Assembly: GCF_000731955.1 (NCBI RefSeq)
Contig: NZ_JNCK01000001.1
Coordinates: 2,418,001-2,482,000 of the forward strand
Direction of reading: 5' to 3'
Length of the DNA stretch: 64,000 nt
Source of the DNA: Halomonas zincidurans B6
Lineage (GTDB): Bacteria; Pseudomonadota; Gammaproteobacteria; Pseudomonadales; Halomonadaceae
The notes below the pieces were generated by a model. The model saw nothing but the letters and a program-made list of their open reading frames with translations. It was not told where the DNA came from and did not search any database. Of this stretch, positions 27,463-35,348 are shown in pieces. The first letter of the stretch is position 1; every line of letters starts with the position of its first letter. Position numbers and translations under genes: made by a program.

Positions 27463-28509
27463 ATGACACGCTCCACTTCCCAGACACACCCGGGCGACGC
27501 CACCGCCGATGCCGGCCGGGCCCGCTATCTGTGCACCACGGCCTTGCTCGGCCTGTTGCTGCTGGCCAGCATGGGCCTGTCGCTCATCCTCGGCAGTTTT
27601 CCCACCTCGTTTGGCCAGGTGTGGCACGCGCTGGCCGCCCCCCCGAACAGCGACATCGCCGTCATCGTCTGGGAGCTGCGCTTGCCGCGCATCGTGCTGG
27701 CCGCGCTGGTGGGAGCGGCTCTGGCCGTGGCCGGCGCCATCCTGCAGGGCATCGTGCGCAACCCGCTGGCCTCGCCGGATGTGATCGGCATCACCAGCGG
27801 CGCCGCCATGGCCGCCGTGATTTTCCTGGCGCTGTTCAGCACCCGCCTGAGCATTCATTGGTTGCCGGCCTCCGCGCTCGCCGGCGCGCTGCTTTCCGCC
27901 ATGCTGGTTTTCTGCCTGGCCTGGAAGCATGGCATCACGCCCTCGCGCATGGTGCTGGTCGGCATCGGGCTCTCCGCCGCGATGGGCGCGGTGACGACCC
28001 TGCTGATCGTGATCAGCGACGATGCCGCCGCCATGATCGCCTACGTGTGGCTGACCGGCAGCCTCTACGCCGCCCAGTGGCAGGACGTGCTCGGCCTGTT
28101 GCCCTGGCTGCTGGTTACGGTTCCCCTGTGCCTGACCCGGGCGCGGCACATGGATGCCCTGGCGCTGGGGGATCACGTGGCCCAGGGGCTCGGCGTCCAG
28201 GTGTTGCACAGCCGACTAGTGTTGATGGCCTGCAGCGTGGCCTTGGCGGGCGCCGCCGTGGCCTTTGCCGGGGGGCTCAGCTTCGTGGGCCTGATCGCGC
28301 CGCATATCGCCGCTCGCCTGGTGGGCCGCGGCTTCGCCCGGCTGGTCCCCGCCGCGGCCCTGATCGGCGGCCTGGTCGTGCTCTACGCCGATCTCCTCGG
28401 CCGGGTGGCGTTCCAGCCCAAGGACTTGCCCGCCGGCATCTTCGTCTCGGGAGTGGGCGCGCCCTTTTTCGTCTATCTGCTGCATCGCACCCGCGATCGC
28501 CGCTATTGA
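27463..28509 (+). CDS. cbrC: FecCD-family iron-siderophore ABC permease, subunit 2
   Basis: The second FecCD permease, 348 aa. It has the same motifs as its neighbour: RLPRIVLAALVGAALAVAGAILQGIVRNPLASPDVIGITSGA and GLSFVGLIAPHIAARLVGRGF, ending in PAGIFVSGVGAPFFVYLLHR. The N-terminal 25 residues are hydrophilic and longer than usual. It starts two bases after the first permease stop. Its ATPase partner is not next to it but lies 9 kb downstream, beyond the biosynthesis operon. Confidence 0.88.
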   Translation: MTRSTSQTHPGDATADAGRARYLCTTALLGLLLLASMGLSLILGSFPTSFGQVWHALAAPPNSDIAVIVWELRLPRIVLAALVGAALAVAGAILQGIVRNPLASPDVIGITSGAAMAAVIFLALFSTRLSIHWLPASALAGALLSAMLVFCLAWKHGITPSRMVLVGIGLSAAMGAVTTLLIVISDDAAAMIAYVWLTGSLYAAQWQDVLGLLPWLLVTVPLCLTRARHMDALALGDHVAQGLGVQVLHSRLVLMACSVALAGAAVAFAGGLSFVGLIAPHIAARLVGRGFARLVPAAALIGGLVVLYADLLGRVAFQPKDLPAGIFVSGVGAPFFVYLLHRTRDRRY

Positions 28510-28571
28510 AGCGGCCCGACCGACATCACTCACCCCGCATCACTCACTCCATGGCAGACCAGGGAAAGCCC

Positions 28572-29195
28572 ATGTTCCATATCGCCCCTCGCCAGGACAC
28601 CGTCACAGCGCAGCAGCGGCAACGCTATCGATCTCTTGCCACCTCCACCCTGGGGCATTTCACAGACTTCGGCGCCATCACCTCTCTAACGCCGATCCAG
28701 CGTCCCGTGCGGCTGCTCGGCCCGGCCCTGACGGTCAGGATTCCCCATGTCAACGGCAGCATCATCCGCGAGGCACTGAAGATGGCCTGTCCGGGCGACG
28801 TGCTGGTGATCGATGTGTCCGGCGACCAGCGTCGCGCCTGCTGGGGTGAGTTTCGCGCCTACGCGGCTCTGCGCAAGCAACTCGCCGGCGTTATCACCAA
28901 CGGCGCCATCACCGACTGGGACGCCCTCTCCCGGCTGAACCTGCCCACCTACGCCCGGACGATCAGTCCCCTGACCACCCGAGCGCTGGACCTGGAAGGT
29001 GAGATCAATACCCCGATCGCCATCGACGGCGTCACGATCAATTCGGGCGACCTGGTGGTAGGCGACGACGACGGGCTCTTTATCATCCCACCGCATCGTG
29101 CCGACGCCCTGGCAGAGGCCGCCGAGGCCAAGCAGGCTCAGGAGGCGGAAAAGCGCAGCGCGCTCGCGGCCGAGTTCCCCGACTGGTTCCGCTAA
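28572..29195 (+). CDS. RraA-like / 4-hydroxy-4-methyl-2-oxoglutarate aldolase-type protein
   Basis: A 207-aa protein of the RraA-like fold. Landmarks are LGHFTDFGAITSLTP near the N terminus, GPALTVRIPHVNGSIIREAL, GDVLVIDVSGDQRRACWGE (metal and 2-oxoacid site) and AGVITNGAITDWDAL with the usual Arg replaced, then IDGVTINSGDLVVGDDDGLFIIP. Members either aldol-cleave hydroxy-oxoacids or decarboxylate oxaloacetate, and some bind RNase E. No RNase E link is suggested here. It follows the permeases and could tune oxaloacetate, pyruvate or 2-oxoglutarate for siderophore assembly, which is inference. ATG 28572 has AGGGA upstream; an in-frame ATG at 28551 is the alternative. Confidence 0.75.
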   Translation: MFHIAPRQDTVTAQQRQRYRSLATSTLGHFTDFGAITSLTPIQRPVRLLGPALTVRIPHVNGSIIREALKMACPGDVLVIDVSGDQRRACWGEFRAYAALRKQLAGVITNGAITDWDALSRLNLPTYARTISPLTTRALDLEGEINTPIAIDGVTINSGDLVVGDDDGLFIIPPHRADALAEAAEAKQAQEAEKRSALAAEFPDWFR

Positions 29196-29213
29196 CAACG
29201 CCGCCTAAATGAA

Positions 29214-29244
29214 AACATCGCCCGACGACCTGTCGGGCGATGTT
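29214..29244. terminator. bidirectional terminator between convergent operons
   Basis: A perfect 13-bp stem (29214-29226 with 29232-29244; arm AACATCGCCCGAC) with a 5-base loop lies between the RraA-like gene and the convergent acsA stop. An A-rich stretch before it (GAAAA at 29211-29215) gives a T-run for the minus-strand transcript. Confidence 0.8.
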
Positions 29245-29248
29245 CACC

Positions 29249-31279
29249 TCAGGCTTCGGTCAGTGTCTCGGCGACCCTTTCATCGGCTTGCCGCCGTACC
29301 CGAACGAAGGGGTTGCAAGTCGCGCTGATGCCGAAGGGCATGCTGCCCGGCCCGCCCGCACGCTCGATGATCGGCGCGATGAGCCGCTTGTAGGGCCACT
29401 GCTCGCGCTCGAAGAGCTGCTCCTTGAGCATCCCGCGATCGCGACCGTCGAAGGGGATCGCGTCGATCCGGGCCTCTAGGCGGGCGGCCATCTCCCGCCA
29501 AAGATCATGGCGCGACAGCGAGTAGTGATCCGCCAAGGTGTCGATGATCGCCCGCAGATTGACCTGTATCGCCAGGGTCTGCAGCCAGAACAGCAGGGCC
29601 TCGAGACTGTCGTGATAGAGGGTATTGGCGTGGCCGGGCTTGATGCAGTAGCAAGGGTCCTGCATGCCGTGCTGCTCGAGGCGCGCGACACTGATCCTCA
29701 GAGAATCATGATCGCGCAGCAGCAGCCCGTGGCACCGCCCTTCCTTGAAGATAAGCACGGCATTCTGGCCATGCACTTCCGCCAGCATGCCGAGCCGCAA
29801 CATGCGCAGGTTGATGTCGAAGAAACTGTCGCACAACTCGCCGAACAGCGCCTGCACCGAAGCGGGGCTGGCCGGCATGCCGCGCTGTGCCAGCCAGTCG
29901 TCGAATACGTGATGCTCGCCCCCCGGCAGCGGTGTTCCCAGCGTGGCCATGGGCACCAGACGCACGCCCGGGTCGTCCAGCAGTGCACTGGGATAGCTGC
30001 GCACCATGGCGGACAGATGCCGCGGCGCCTCGTCGAACAGCGTCGCCCCCTTCGGCATGTAGGCCCACCACTTGCCTTCGTCACACAGGTAGAGCGCTTC
30101 GGCAAGCCGGGCATCCTTCTCCTTGGCCTGATGCAGCAGGCGGGCGCTGAGATCGCCATTGAACATCTTGACCGCCGGCAGGTAGCGCGAGGTGCCGAGC
30201 GAATGGATGGCCATCGGCAGTTTCAGAAAGTGCGGGCTCGCCGTGGTCGGAGCCAGCGAGCGCAGCGACGAGGTCGCCAGCCAAGGCTCCGTGACCGTCA
30301 CCAGCGAGACGCAGTCTCCCGCCGCAAAGGCCGCTTGCAGCCAATGGGGAAGCGCATGCTCGTGCTGCCAGGGGTGCACGGGAATGGCGACGTGGCTCCG
30401 GGCCAGGCCGCGCGACGTCAGCTCATCCTCCAGGGCTCGGCGAGTCTCGTCACCGGCGAGCCACTGCACCGCCACGGGGCAATCCTTGCCGACGCCGGCG
30501 CCGGTCATCACCTGGTCGCGGGCCATCGCAACCCAGCGCAGCCGGATGGGGGCGTTGAACTCGGCCATGTAGGCGCGATACTCAGCCTCGCTGAGCCCTT
30601 GCTTGGCCTTAGCCGTGGGATGATAGGGCCGGTCGAGCAAGGACGCCCACTGCTCCATGATCGCGAAGTGCTCGGCAGTGTCGCGCCCCGGCAGGTCGCG
30701 CGTCTCCACTCGGTGCCCCATGGAACTGGCGGCCTGCCAGAGGCTGTCGGCAAGCGCTTTGAGGAACACTTGCTGTCCCTGCTCCAGGGCCTGCTCGTCG
30801 CTATCCGTCACGGCAGCGAAGATCCGGCACATGAAGGCGACGGGGTCGAGTGACGCCCACTCCCCGCGCTGGTGATGCCTCACGATCACCGGAGTTTGAG
30901 ACACCTTTTCCCACGCCTGGGTGATGCCGGGCTGCAGCAGCATGACGATGCTGTGTTGCGGGTCCTGCCACCAGTGCCAGAAGCGCTGCGAAGGGTTGCC
31001 GCAGTGGGCCTCCTGGAACACCGGCAGTCGGGTGAGCCAGTCGTCGGCCTCGGTGGCAACCAGCCAGGCCGCGTCAAGGTCATCCAGCAGGCCCTCGACC
31101 AGCAGACCGTCCACCAGTGACTGTAGGATCTGCGCCTCGGCATGGCGCTGGGCATCAAGGGTTTTCATGGTCGTGCACTCCATCGAAGTGTCGGGAATAG
31201 CGGTGTCGGTACGGTCGGGCGAGGCGTCATCGCTCGATCGATGAGAAGGAAAGGAAACATTAGCCATCGGTGACCTCAT
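29249..31279 (-). CDS. acsA: NIS siderophore synthetase (IucA/IucC family), AcsA-like
   Basis: A 676-aa NRPS-independent siderophore (NIS) synthetase. ATP and substrate motifs seen are YHPTAKAKQG near residue 220, IPVHPWQHEHALP, RSLAPTTASPHFLKLPMAIHSLGTSRYLPAVK and EVHGQNAVLI, with the C-terminal FhuF-like palm-thumb region after about residue 490. NIS enzymes adenylate a carboxylate and condense it with an amine or alcohol. Its last position in the order acsD-acsE-acsC-acsB-acsA suggests AcsA of achromobactin assembly. The start overlaps the acsB stop in an ATGA; ATGs at 31267 and 31168 are alternatives, and the first 35 residues are Ser/Asp/Thr-rich and not family-like, so the true start may be later. 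Confidence 0.8.
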   Translation of the reverse strand: MRSPMANVSFPSHRSSDDASPDRTDTAIPDTSMECTTMKTLDAQRHAEAQILQSLVDGLLVEGLLDDLDAAWLVATEADDWLTRLPVFQEAHCGNPSQRFWHWWQDPQHSIVMLLQPGITQAWEKVSQTPVIVRHHQRGEWASLDPVAFMCRIFAAVTDSDEQALEQGQQVFLKALADSLWQAASSMGHRVETRDLPGRDTAEHFAIMEQWASLLDRPYHPTAKAKQGLSEAEYRAYMAEFNAPIRLRWVAMARDQVMTGAGVGKDCPVAVQWLAGDETRRALEDELTSRGLARSHVAIPVHPWQHEHALPHWLQAAFAAGDCVSLVTVTEPWLATSSLRSLAPTTASPHFLKLPMAIHSLGTSRYLPAVKMFNGDLSARLLHQAKEKDARLAEALYLCDEGKWWAYMPKGATLFDEAPRHLSAMVRSYPSALLDDPGVRLVPMATLGTPLPGGEHHVFDDWLAQRGMPASPASVQALFGELCDSFFDINLRMLRLGMLAEVHGQNAVLIFKEGRCHGLLLRDHDSLRISVARLEQHGMQDPCYCIKPGHANTLYHDSLEALLFWLQTLAIQVNLRAIIDTLADHYSLSRHDLWREMAARLEARIDAIPFDGRDRGMLKEQLFEREQWPYKRLIAPIIERAGGPGSMPFGISATCNPFVRVRRQADERVAETLTEA

Positions 31280-32115
31280 GAGCGGGTGGCCTCGCTCTCT
31301 CGCGGCGCCTGTGACTCGCCGTCTACCGGCGCCCGGGCCCCGCTCTCTACCGGCGCCCTGGCCTCGCCGAGCGCCCGCTGCAGGGCGCGAAAGGCGATGC
31401 CCCGCTCATCGCCCAGTATGAAGGCGCTGACGCCACGCGCCTGCCACCCGGCCTTGGCCTCCGCGTGACGCAGAAAGGCGCAATAGGGAATGCGATGCTC
31501 GCTCGCCGCACGCTGAACCGCCTCCAAAGCCTGGACGACGTCGGGATGGCCGGTCTGCCAGGTCACGCCCAGGGACTGGGACAGATCCGCCGCTCCCTCC
31601 AGCACCATGTCGAGGCCTGGCACCGCGCAGATCGCCTCGATCTGCGCCACACCTTGGCGGCTCTCGATCATGGCGACCACCATGATCTCCCGGTTGGCCT
31701 GGACGACGTAGTCTGCCAGGGAGTCCTTGCCGAAGGCGCCGGGCCGCCCGGCATTGAGGCTGCGCTCGCCCTCCGGCGCGTACTTGCAGGCGGCCACGGC
31801 ACGTTCGAGGGTCTCGGCGTCCTCCACGTTGGGCAGCACGATCCCCTGGGCGCCGCCGTCGAGCAGGCGCAGCAGGGTCTTGGGGTCGGCGTCCGCCACC
31901 CGTACCAGGGGCGTCAGTTGGTAGCTCTCGGCGGTGCGGATCATGTGCTCGACGGTTTCCGGGTTGATCAGCACGTGCTCGGTGTCGATCACCACGAAGT
32001 CGAAGCCCGCCTCGGCGATCAGCTCGATGGAGGCGGCCGTGGGCAGGGAAGCCATGATCCCGTGGACCTTCCTGCCTTCGGTCAGCGCCCGCTTCAGTCG
32101 GTTGGTCCTCAGCAT
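31276..32115 (-). CDS. acsB: HpcH/HpaI-type aldolase, citrate synthase-like (AcsB/SbnG)
   Basis: A 279-aa TIM-barrel protein of the HpcH/HpaI class II aldolase family. It has the metal-ligand motif MIESRQGVAQIEAI, LEGAADLSQSLG, FVVIDTEHVLINPETV and LLRLLDGGAQGIVLPNVEDAE. The Staphylococcus homologue SbnG makes citrate from oxaloacetate and acetyl-CoA for siderophore assembly, and AcsB takes the same slot in achromobactin loci. The start at 32115 has a strong AGGAGG and overlaps the acsC stop by seven bases; the annotated frame could extend to 32247, but that lies inside acsC. The last 30 residues are a low-complexity extension with two ARAPV units not seen in family members I know. Confidence 0.82.
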   Translation of the reverse strand: MLRTNRLKRALTEGRKVHGIMASLPTAASIELIAEAGFDFVVIDTEHVLINPETVEHMIRTAESYQLTPLVRVADADPKTLLRLLDGGAQGIVLPNVEDAETLERAVAACKYAPEGERSLNAGRPGAFGKDSLADYVVQANREIMVVAMIESRQGVAQIEAICAVPGLDMVLEGAADLSQSLGVTWQTGHPDVVQALEAVQRAASEHRIPYCAFLRHAEAKAGWQARGVSAFILGDERGIAFRALQRALGEARAPVESGARAPVDGESQAPRESEATRS

Positions 32116-34004
32116 GACGCCTCCTCGCCCGGCGCGAAGGGGGCCAGCGGATTGGGGACGTGCTTGACCTGGGGGTCGCCGTCGCCGAACAGGCGACGGC
32201 GGGCCAGGGCTTCCACCTCCCAGCGGGGCGCGAAGACGTCGAAGCATCGGTAGCGATCGCCGTGCTGCGGATGGGCGCGCTGGTAGGCCTTGATCGCCTC
32301 CGCCGTCATGGCCCAGAACAGCGACTCGTCCAGGCCGAAATGCCGGTGTAGGAAAATCGCCATCTCCGCCAAGGCGATGAAGAAGAAGGCATCGCAGGAG
32401 TAGTCGCGGACCGCTTCCGGGTCATCGGTGACGATGAAGGAGTTGCGGTTGAGGGCGGCATGACGCTCGGGCACGGGCTCCAGAGCCGGGGCCAGCTCGG
32501 GGCGTGCCAGATGCGCCGTGCTGAAGCGCACGCCGTCATGGAAATCCTTCAATGCCACCCTGAGCGGCCAGCCATCGCGATGGATGACCACGATGTTCTG
32601 GCCATGGGATTCCATTCCCACGCCCTCGGCGAACAGCAGGTGAATGATCGGCAGGGTGGCGACATGCACGAGCTGCCGGGTCCAGGCTTCCAGCCCGTGG
32701 CGCTCCACCCAAGGCGCGATGAAGGGGACGCCAGGCGCCCCCTCGGCGTCTCGGGTGAATTGGCTCAGCCCATTGAAGGGCACGGCCCGCTCGCCGTCCT
32801 CCAGAAACTCGCCGACGTTCTGGCGCCAGATGGCGCCGACCTTGCCGTACACGTCGTTGTAACGGGTATCAGGAAAGGCCCGCTCGTCCAGCGCCACGCC
32901 GGCCACCTCGCCGAGAATCACGAACCCCGCGGCCCTGGCGGTGGCGTCGGTGTCGATGAGCCGCTGCAGCCACTGGGTGATGATCGGCCCGTTGGTGACG
33001 GTGTGGCGCGCCAGGATGCGCGTGCTGGACGTATTGGTGATGCTCATCGCCAGCTTGAGATACGGCTGGTACGTGTCTCGCGGGGCCAGGGTACGAATCG
33101 ACTGCTGCGCGGTATAGGTCGTCTCACCCTCGCCCAGCAGGGCGATCTCACCGCTGGCAAGCTCCGGGTATAGCACCGCAACCAGCGCGTTTTCCCACTG
33201 CCAGGGATGCACCGGCATCAGCACGACGTCGTCCCGCGCCAGTTGGCGCTGCGCGAGGTAGTCGTCCAGGCTCGCCAGCACGCGCGGTCCGACGTCCTTC
33301 GCGATCCGCTCGGCAAGCGCCACGCCGCTGATGGCTCCTTGATGCGCCAGGCGCGTCGGCACGGCCAGCCACCCTACCCGCAGCGGTTGGGCGAACTCCG
33401 GCCCATAACGCTGATTGTCCCTTAGGGAGAAGCCGAGTCGTGACTTGTAGCAGGGGTGGTAGCTGTGCGCATCGGTGAAATACTGCTCCAGGGCATCGGC
33501 ATCCAGCGTCTGCGGTGTCTCGTTATAGGGCACCGGCCAGGCGGATGACTGCACGTCCTTGATCAGGGTCTGTGTCAGTTCATTGACAAAACCGGGCTGG
33601 ATCGCCACAGCGCCCAGCGCCGCCTCGAGATCCTCTATGAACCGCTGCAGGCTTACCGACTCCGGCGAGCCCGCCGGGCCCTCGACCACCAGGGTGGCAT
33701 GCGCGAGGCGGATCAGTTGAAAGCTGTGGCACTGCCAGCCGCTCACCCGATAGCGACGCTTGCCCAGCGTCAGGGTGAATAGCATGGTACCGGCGATATC
33801 GGCCTCCGGCTCGGCGACGACCTCATAAGGAAGCACGTCCTCGTAGAGCAGGGTCTGCAGCAGCTGGCCGACGACGCGCTGCTCGATACGGGTGTGATGC
33901 CGCCAGTGCGCCAGGGAAGCGAACGGCGTGGAAATGGATATCGGAGCGTCGGGATCCCCCTCGATTGCCGCGACCGGCGGCAGAACACGTTCCTGTGATG
34001 ACAT
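32109..34004 (-). CDS. acsC: NIS siderophore synthetase (IucA/IucC family), AcsC-like
   Basis: A 631-aa IucA/IucC synthetase. Motifs in order are SYHPCYKSRLGFSLRDN near residue 184 (substrate pocket), LMPVHPWQWENAL near 265, RTLAPRDTYQPYLKLAMSITNTSSTRILARHTV (ATP-binding), EGVGMESHGQNIVVIH and LKDFHDGVRF in the palm, then a C-terminal all-helical region. It sits between the decarboxylase and the aldolase, where achromobactin clusters have AcsC. The specific amine and acyl substrates cannot be read from sequence. The gene begins 57 bases after acsE with no long gap, and its 3' end overlaps acsB by seven bases. Confidence 0.82.
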   Translation of the reverse strand: MSSQERVLPPVAAIEGDPDAPISISTPFASLAHWRHHTRIEQRVVGQLLQTLLYEDVLPYEVVAEPEADIAGTMLFTLTLGKRRYRVSGWQCHSFQLIRLAHATLVVEGPAGSPESVSLQRFIEDLEAALGAVAIQPGFVNELTQTLIKDVQSSAWPVPYNETPQTLDADALEQYFTDAHSYHPCYKSRLGFSLRDNQRYGPEFAQPLRVGWLAVPTRLAHQGAISGVALAERIAKDVGPRVLASLDDYLAQRQLARDDVVLMPVHPWQWENALVAVLYPELASGEIALLGEGETTYTAQQSIRTLAPRDTYQPYLKLAMSITNTSSTRILARHTVTNGPIITQWLQRLIDTDATARAAGFVILGEVAGVALDERAFPDTRYNDVYGKVGAIWRQNVGEFLEDGERAVPFNGLSQFTRDAEGAPGVPFIAPWVERHGLEAWTRQLVHVATLPIIHLLFAEGVGMESHGQNIVVIHRDGWPLRVALKDFHDGVRFSTAHLARPELAPALEPVPERHAALNRNSFIVTDDPEAVRDYSCDAFFFIALAEMAIFLHRHFGLDESLFWAMTAEAIKAYQRAHPQHGDRYRCFDVFAPRWEVEALARRRLFGDGDPQVKHVPNPLAPFAPGEEASC

Positions 34005-34061
34005 GATGTACCTTCAAACTTGGAAAATGGATCGGCGAAGCGCCTCGGTCAGAACATCGGC

Positions 34062-35348
34062 TCAGCCCACCGACTCGGCGTGCCGCTGGCCTCGCGTCTC
34101 GAGCTCGCGGCTCTCGCGGCAGTTGCGAGAGCCGCGGACGAAGATCTGCTCGGGACGCGGGTGGCACAGGAAGTCCGCGTGAGAGATGTTGTAGCCATAG
34201 GCACCGGCCAACGGCAGCACCAACAGGTCGCCCACCGCCACCCCCTGCAGCTCCTGGCGGCGGCTCAGCACGTCCTTGGGGGTACAGAGCTGACCCACCA
34301 CGGTCCAGGACTGACGCTCGCCCTCGCTCGCCCGCTCGGGGTCGCGGGGCAGGTGAATGACCGGGTGATCGTGCCCCTGGGCCGCGGGCAGACGGAAATG
34401 GTGGGTGCCGCCTCGACAGACGAGGAAGCCCTCCCCATGGCTGACCTTGGTATCGAGCACCTCGATCACGTAATAGCCGCAGAAGGCCGAGAGGAAACGG
34501 CCGATCTCGAAGCGCACCAGCGGTGGTTCGTGCATGGCCTCAAGACGCTCTCCCAGGGCCTGACACAGGCCAGGCCAGTCGAACTGCTCGGATGGTTGGA
34601 GATAGTTCACACCGATACCGCCGCCCACGTTGAGCTGTGTGACCCGCTCGGGATGGCGCGTCAACGCTCGCCACCGGGGCCAGCGCTCCAGATAGGACGC
34701 CAGCAGCCGCTGGTGTCGCTGCTCGCAGGTCTGGTGCGACATGGCGTGAATATGAAAGCCGACCAGGGTCAGGTTCGAGGCGTCATCCACCGCTCGCACA
34801 GCGTCAGCCAGTTGCGCCTCATCGATGCCGAACGGCGTGGCGGTGCCGGCCATTCTCAGGCGGCTGGAGATATCCGCGGGCAGCGCAGGATTGATGCGCA
34901 GCAGCACGGCCTGCAGGTGATCCAGCGACGCTGCGATCGTCTGCAAGCGGGCGATTTCGCCAAGGCTTTCGACATGAAAGGCCTCGACACCTCGCGTCAT
35001 GGCCTCACGCATGTCGGAATCCAGCTTGCCCGGTCCGGAGAGCACCCAGGGGCGCGGCGTCGAACAGGCGCAGGCCCGCGCGATTTCGCCGCCGGACGAC
35101 AGCTCCAGCCCATCCACGACGGGCGCCAGCGTATCGATGATGGCCGCCTCGCTGTTGGCCTTGATCGCATAGTAGAGCTCGACGCCGGTTGGCAATGCCG
35201 CCTGCATGGCGCGGCCGTGCGCGGCGAGCGCCGGCAGGTCATAGAAGAATGCCGCCATGGGCTCGCGACACGCCCGGCGATGCGAGGCAATGGCGGCGAG
35301 GATGTGGTCGGGAATCATGTGCTCGGAAATCGAGAGACGCTCAGCCAT
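34062..35348 (-). CDS. acsE: PLP-dependent siderophore-precursor decarboxylase (AcsE/SbnH-like)
   Basis: A 428-aa alanine-racemase-fold type III PLP decarboxylase related to diaminopimelate decarboxylase. The Schiff-base lysine is in YYAIKANSE near residue 64, FHIHAMS follows, then the phosphate-binding GGGIGV, FEIGRFLSAFCGYYV, QLCTPKDVL (substrate Cys) and LAGAYGYNISHADFLCHPRP. AcsE decarboxylates the citryl-serine intermediate in achromobactin synthesis and SbnH the citryl-diaminopropionate intermediate in staphyloferrin B. The start overlaps the acsD stop by eight bases, so the two are coupled. A housekeeping LysA role is unlikely in this operon. Confidence 0.85.
   Translation of the reverse strand: MAERLSISEHMIPDHILAAIASHRRACREPMAAFFYDLPALAAHGRAMQAALPTGVELYYAIKANSEAAIIDTLAPVVDGLELSSGGEIARACACSTPRPWVLSGPGKLDSDMREAMTRGVEAFHVESLGEIARLQTIAASLDHLQAVLLRINPALPADISSRLRMAGTATPFGIDEAQLADAVRAVDDASNLTLVGFHIHAMSHQTCEQRHQRLLASYLERWPRWRALTRHPERVTQLNVGGGIGVNYLQPSEQFDWPGLCQALGERLEAMHEPPLVRFEIGRFLSAFCGYYVIEVLDTKVSHGEGFLVCRGGTHHFRLPAAQGHDHPVIHLPRDPERASEGERQSWTVVGQLCTPKDVLSRRQELQGVAVGDLLVLPLAGAYGYNISHADFLCHPRPEQIFVRGSRNCRESRELETRGQRHAESVG

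Noticed and set aside
34062..35348. Housekeeping diaminopimelate decarboxylase (lysA)
   Set aside because: Overlap with a siderophore synthetase and position in the operon indicate the AcsE/SbnH role.
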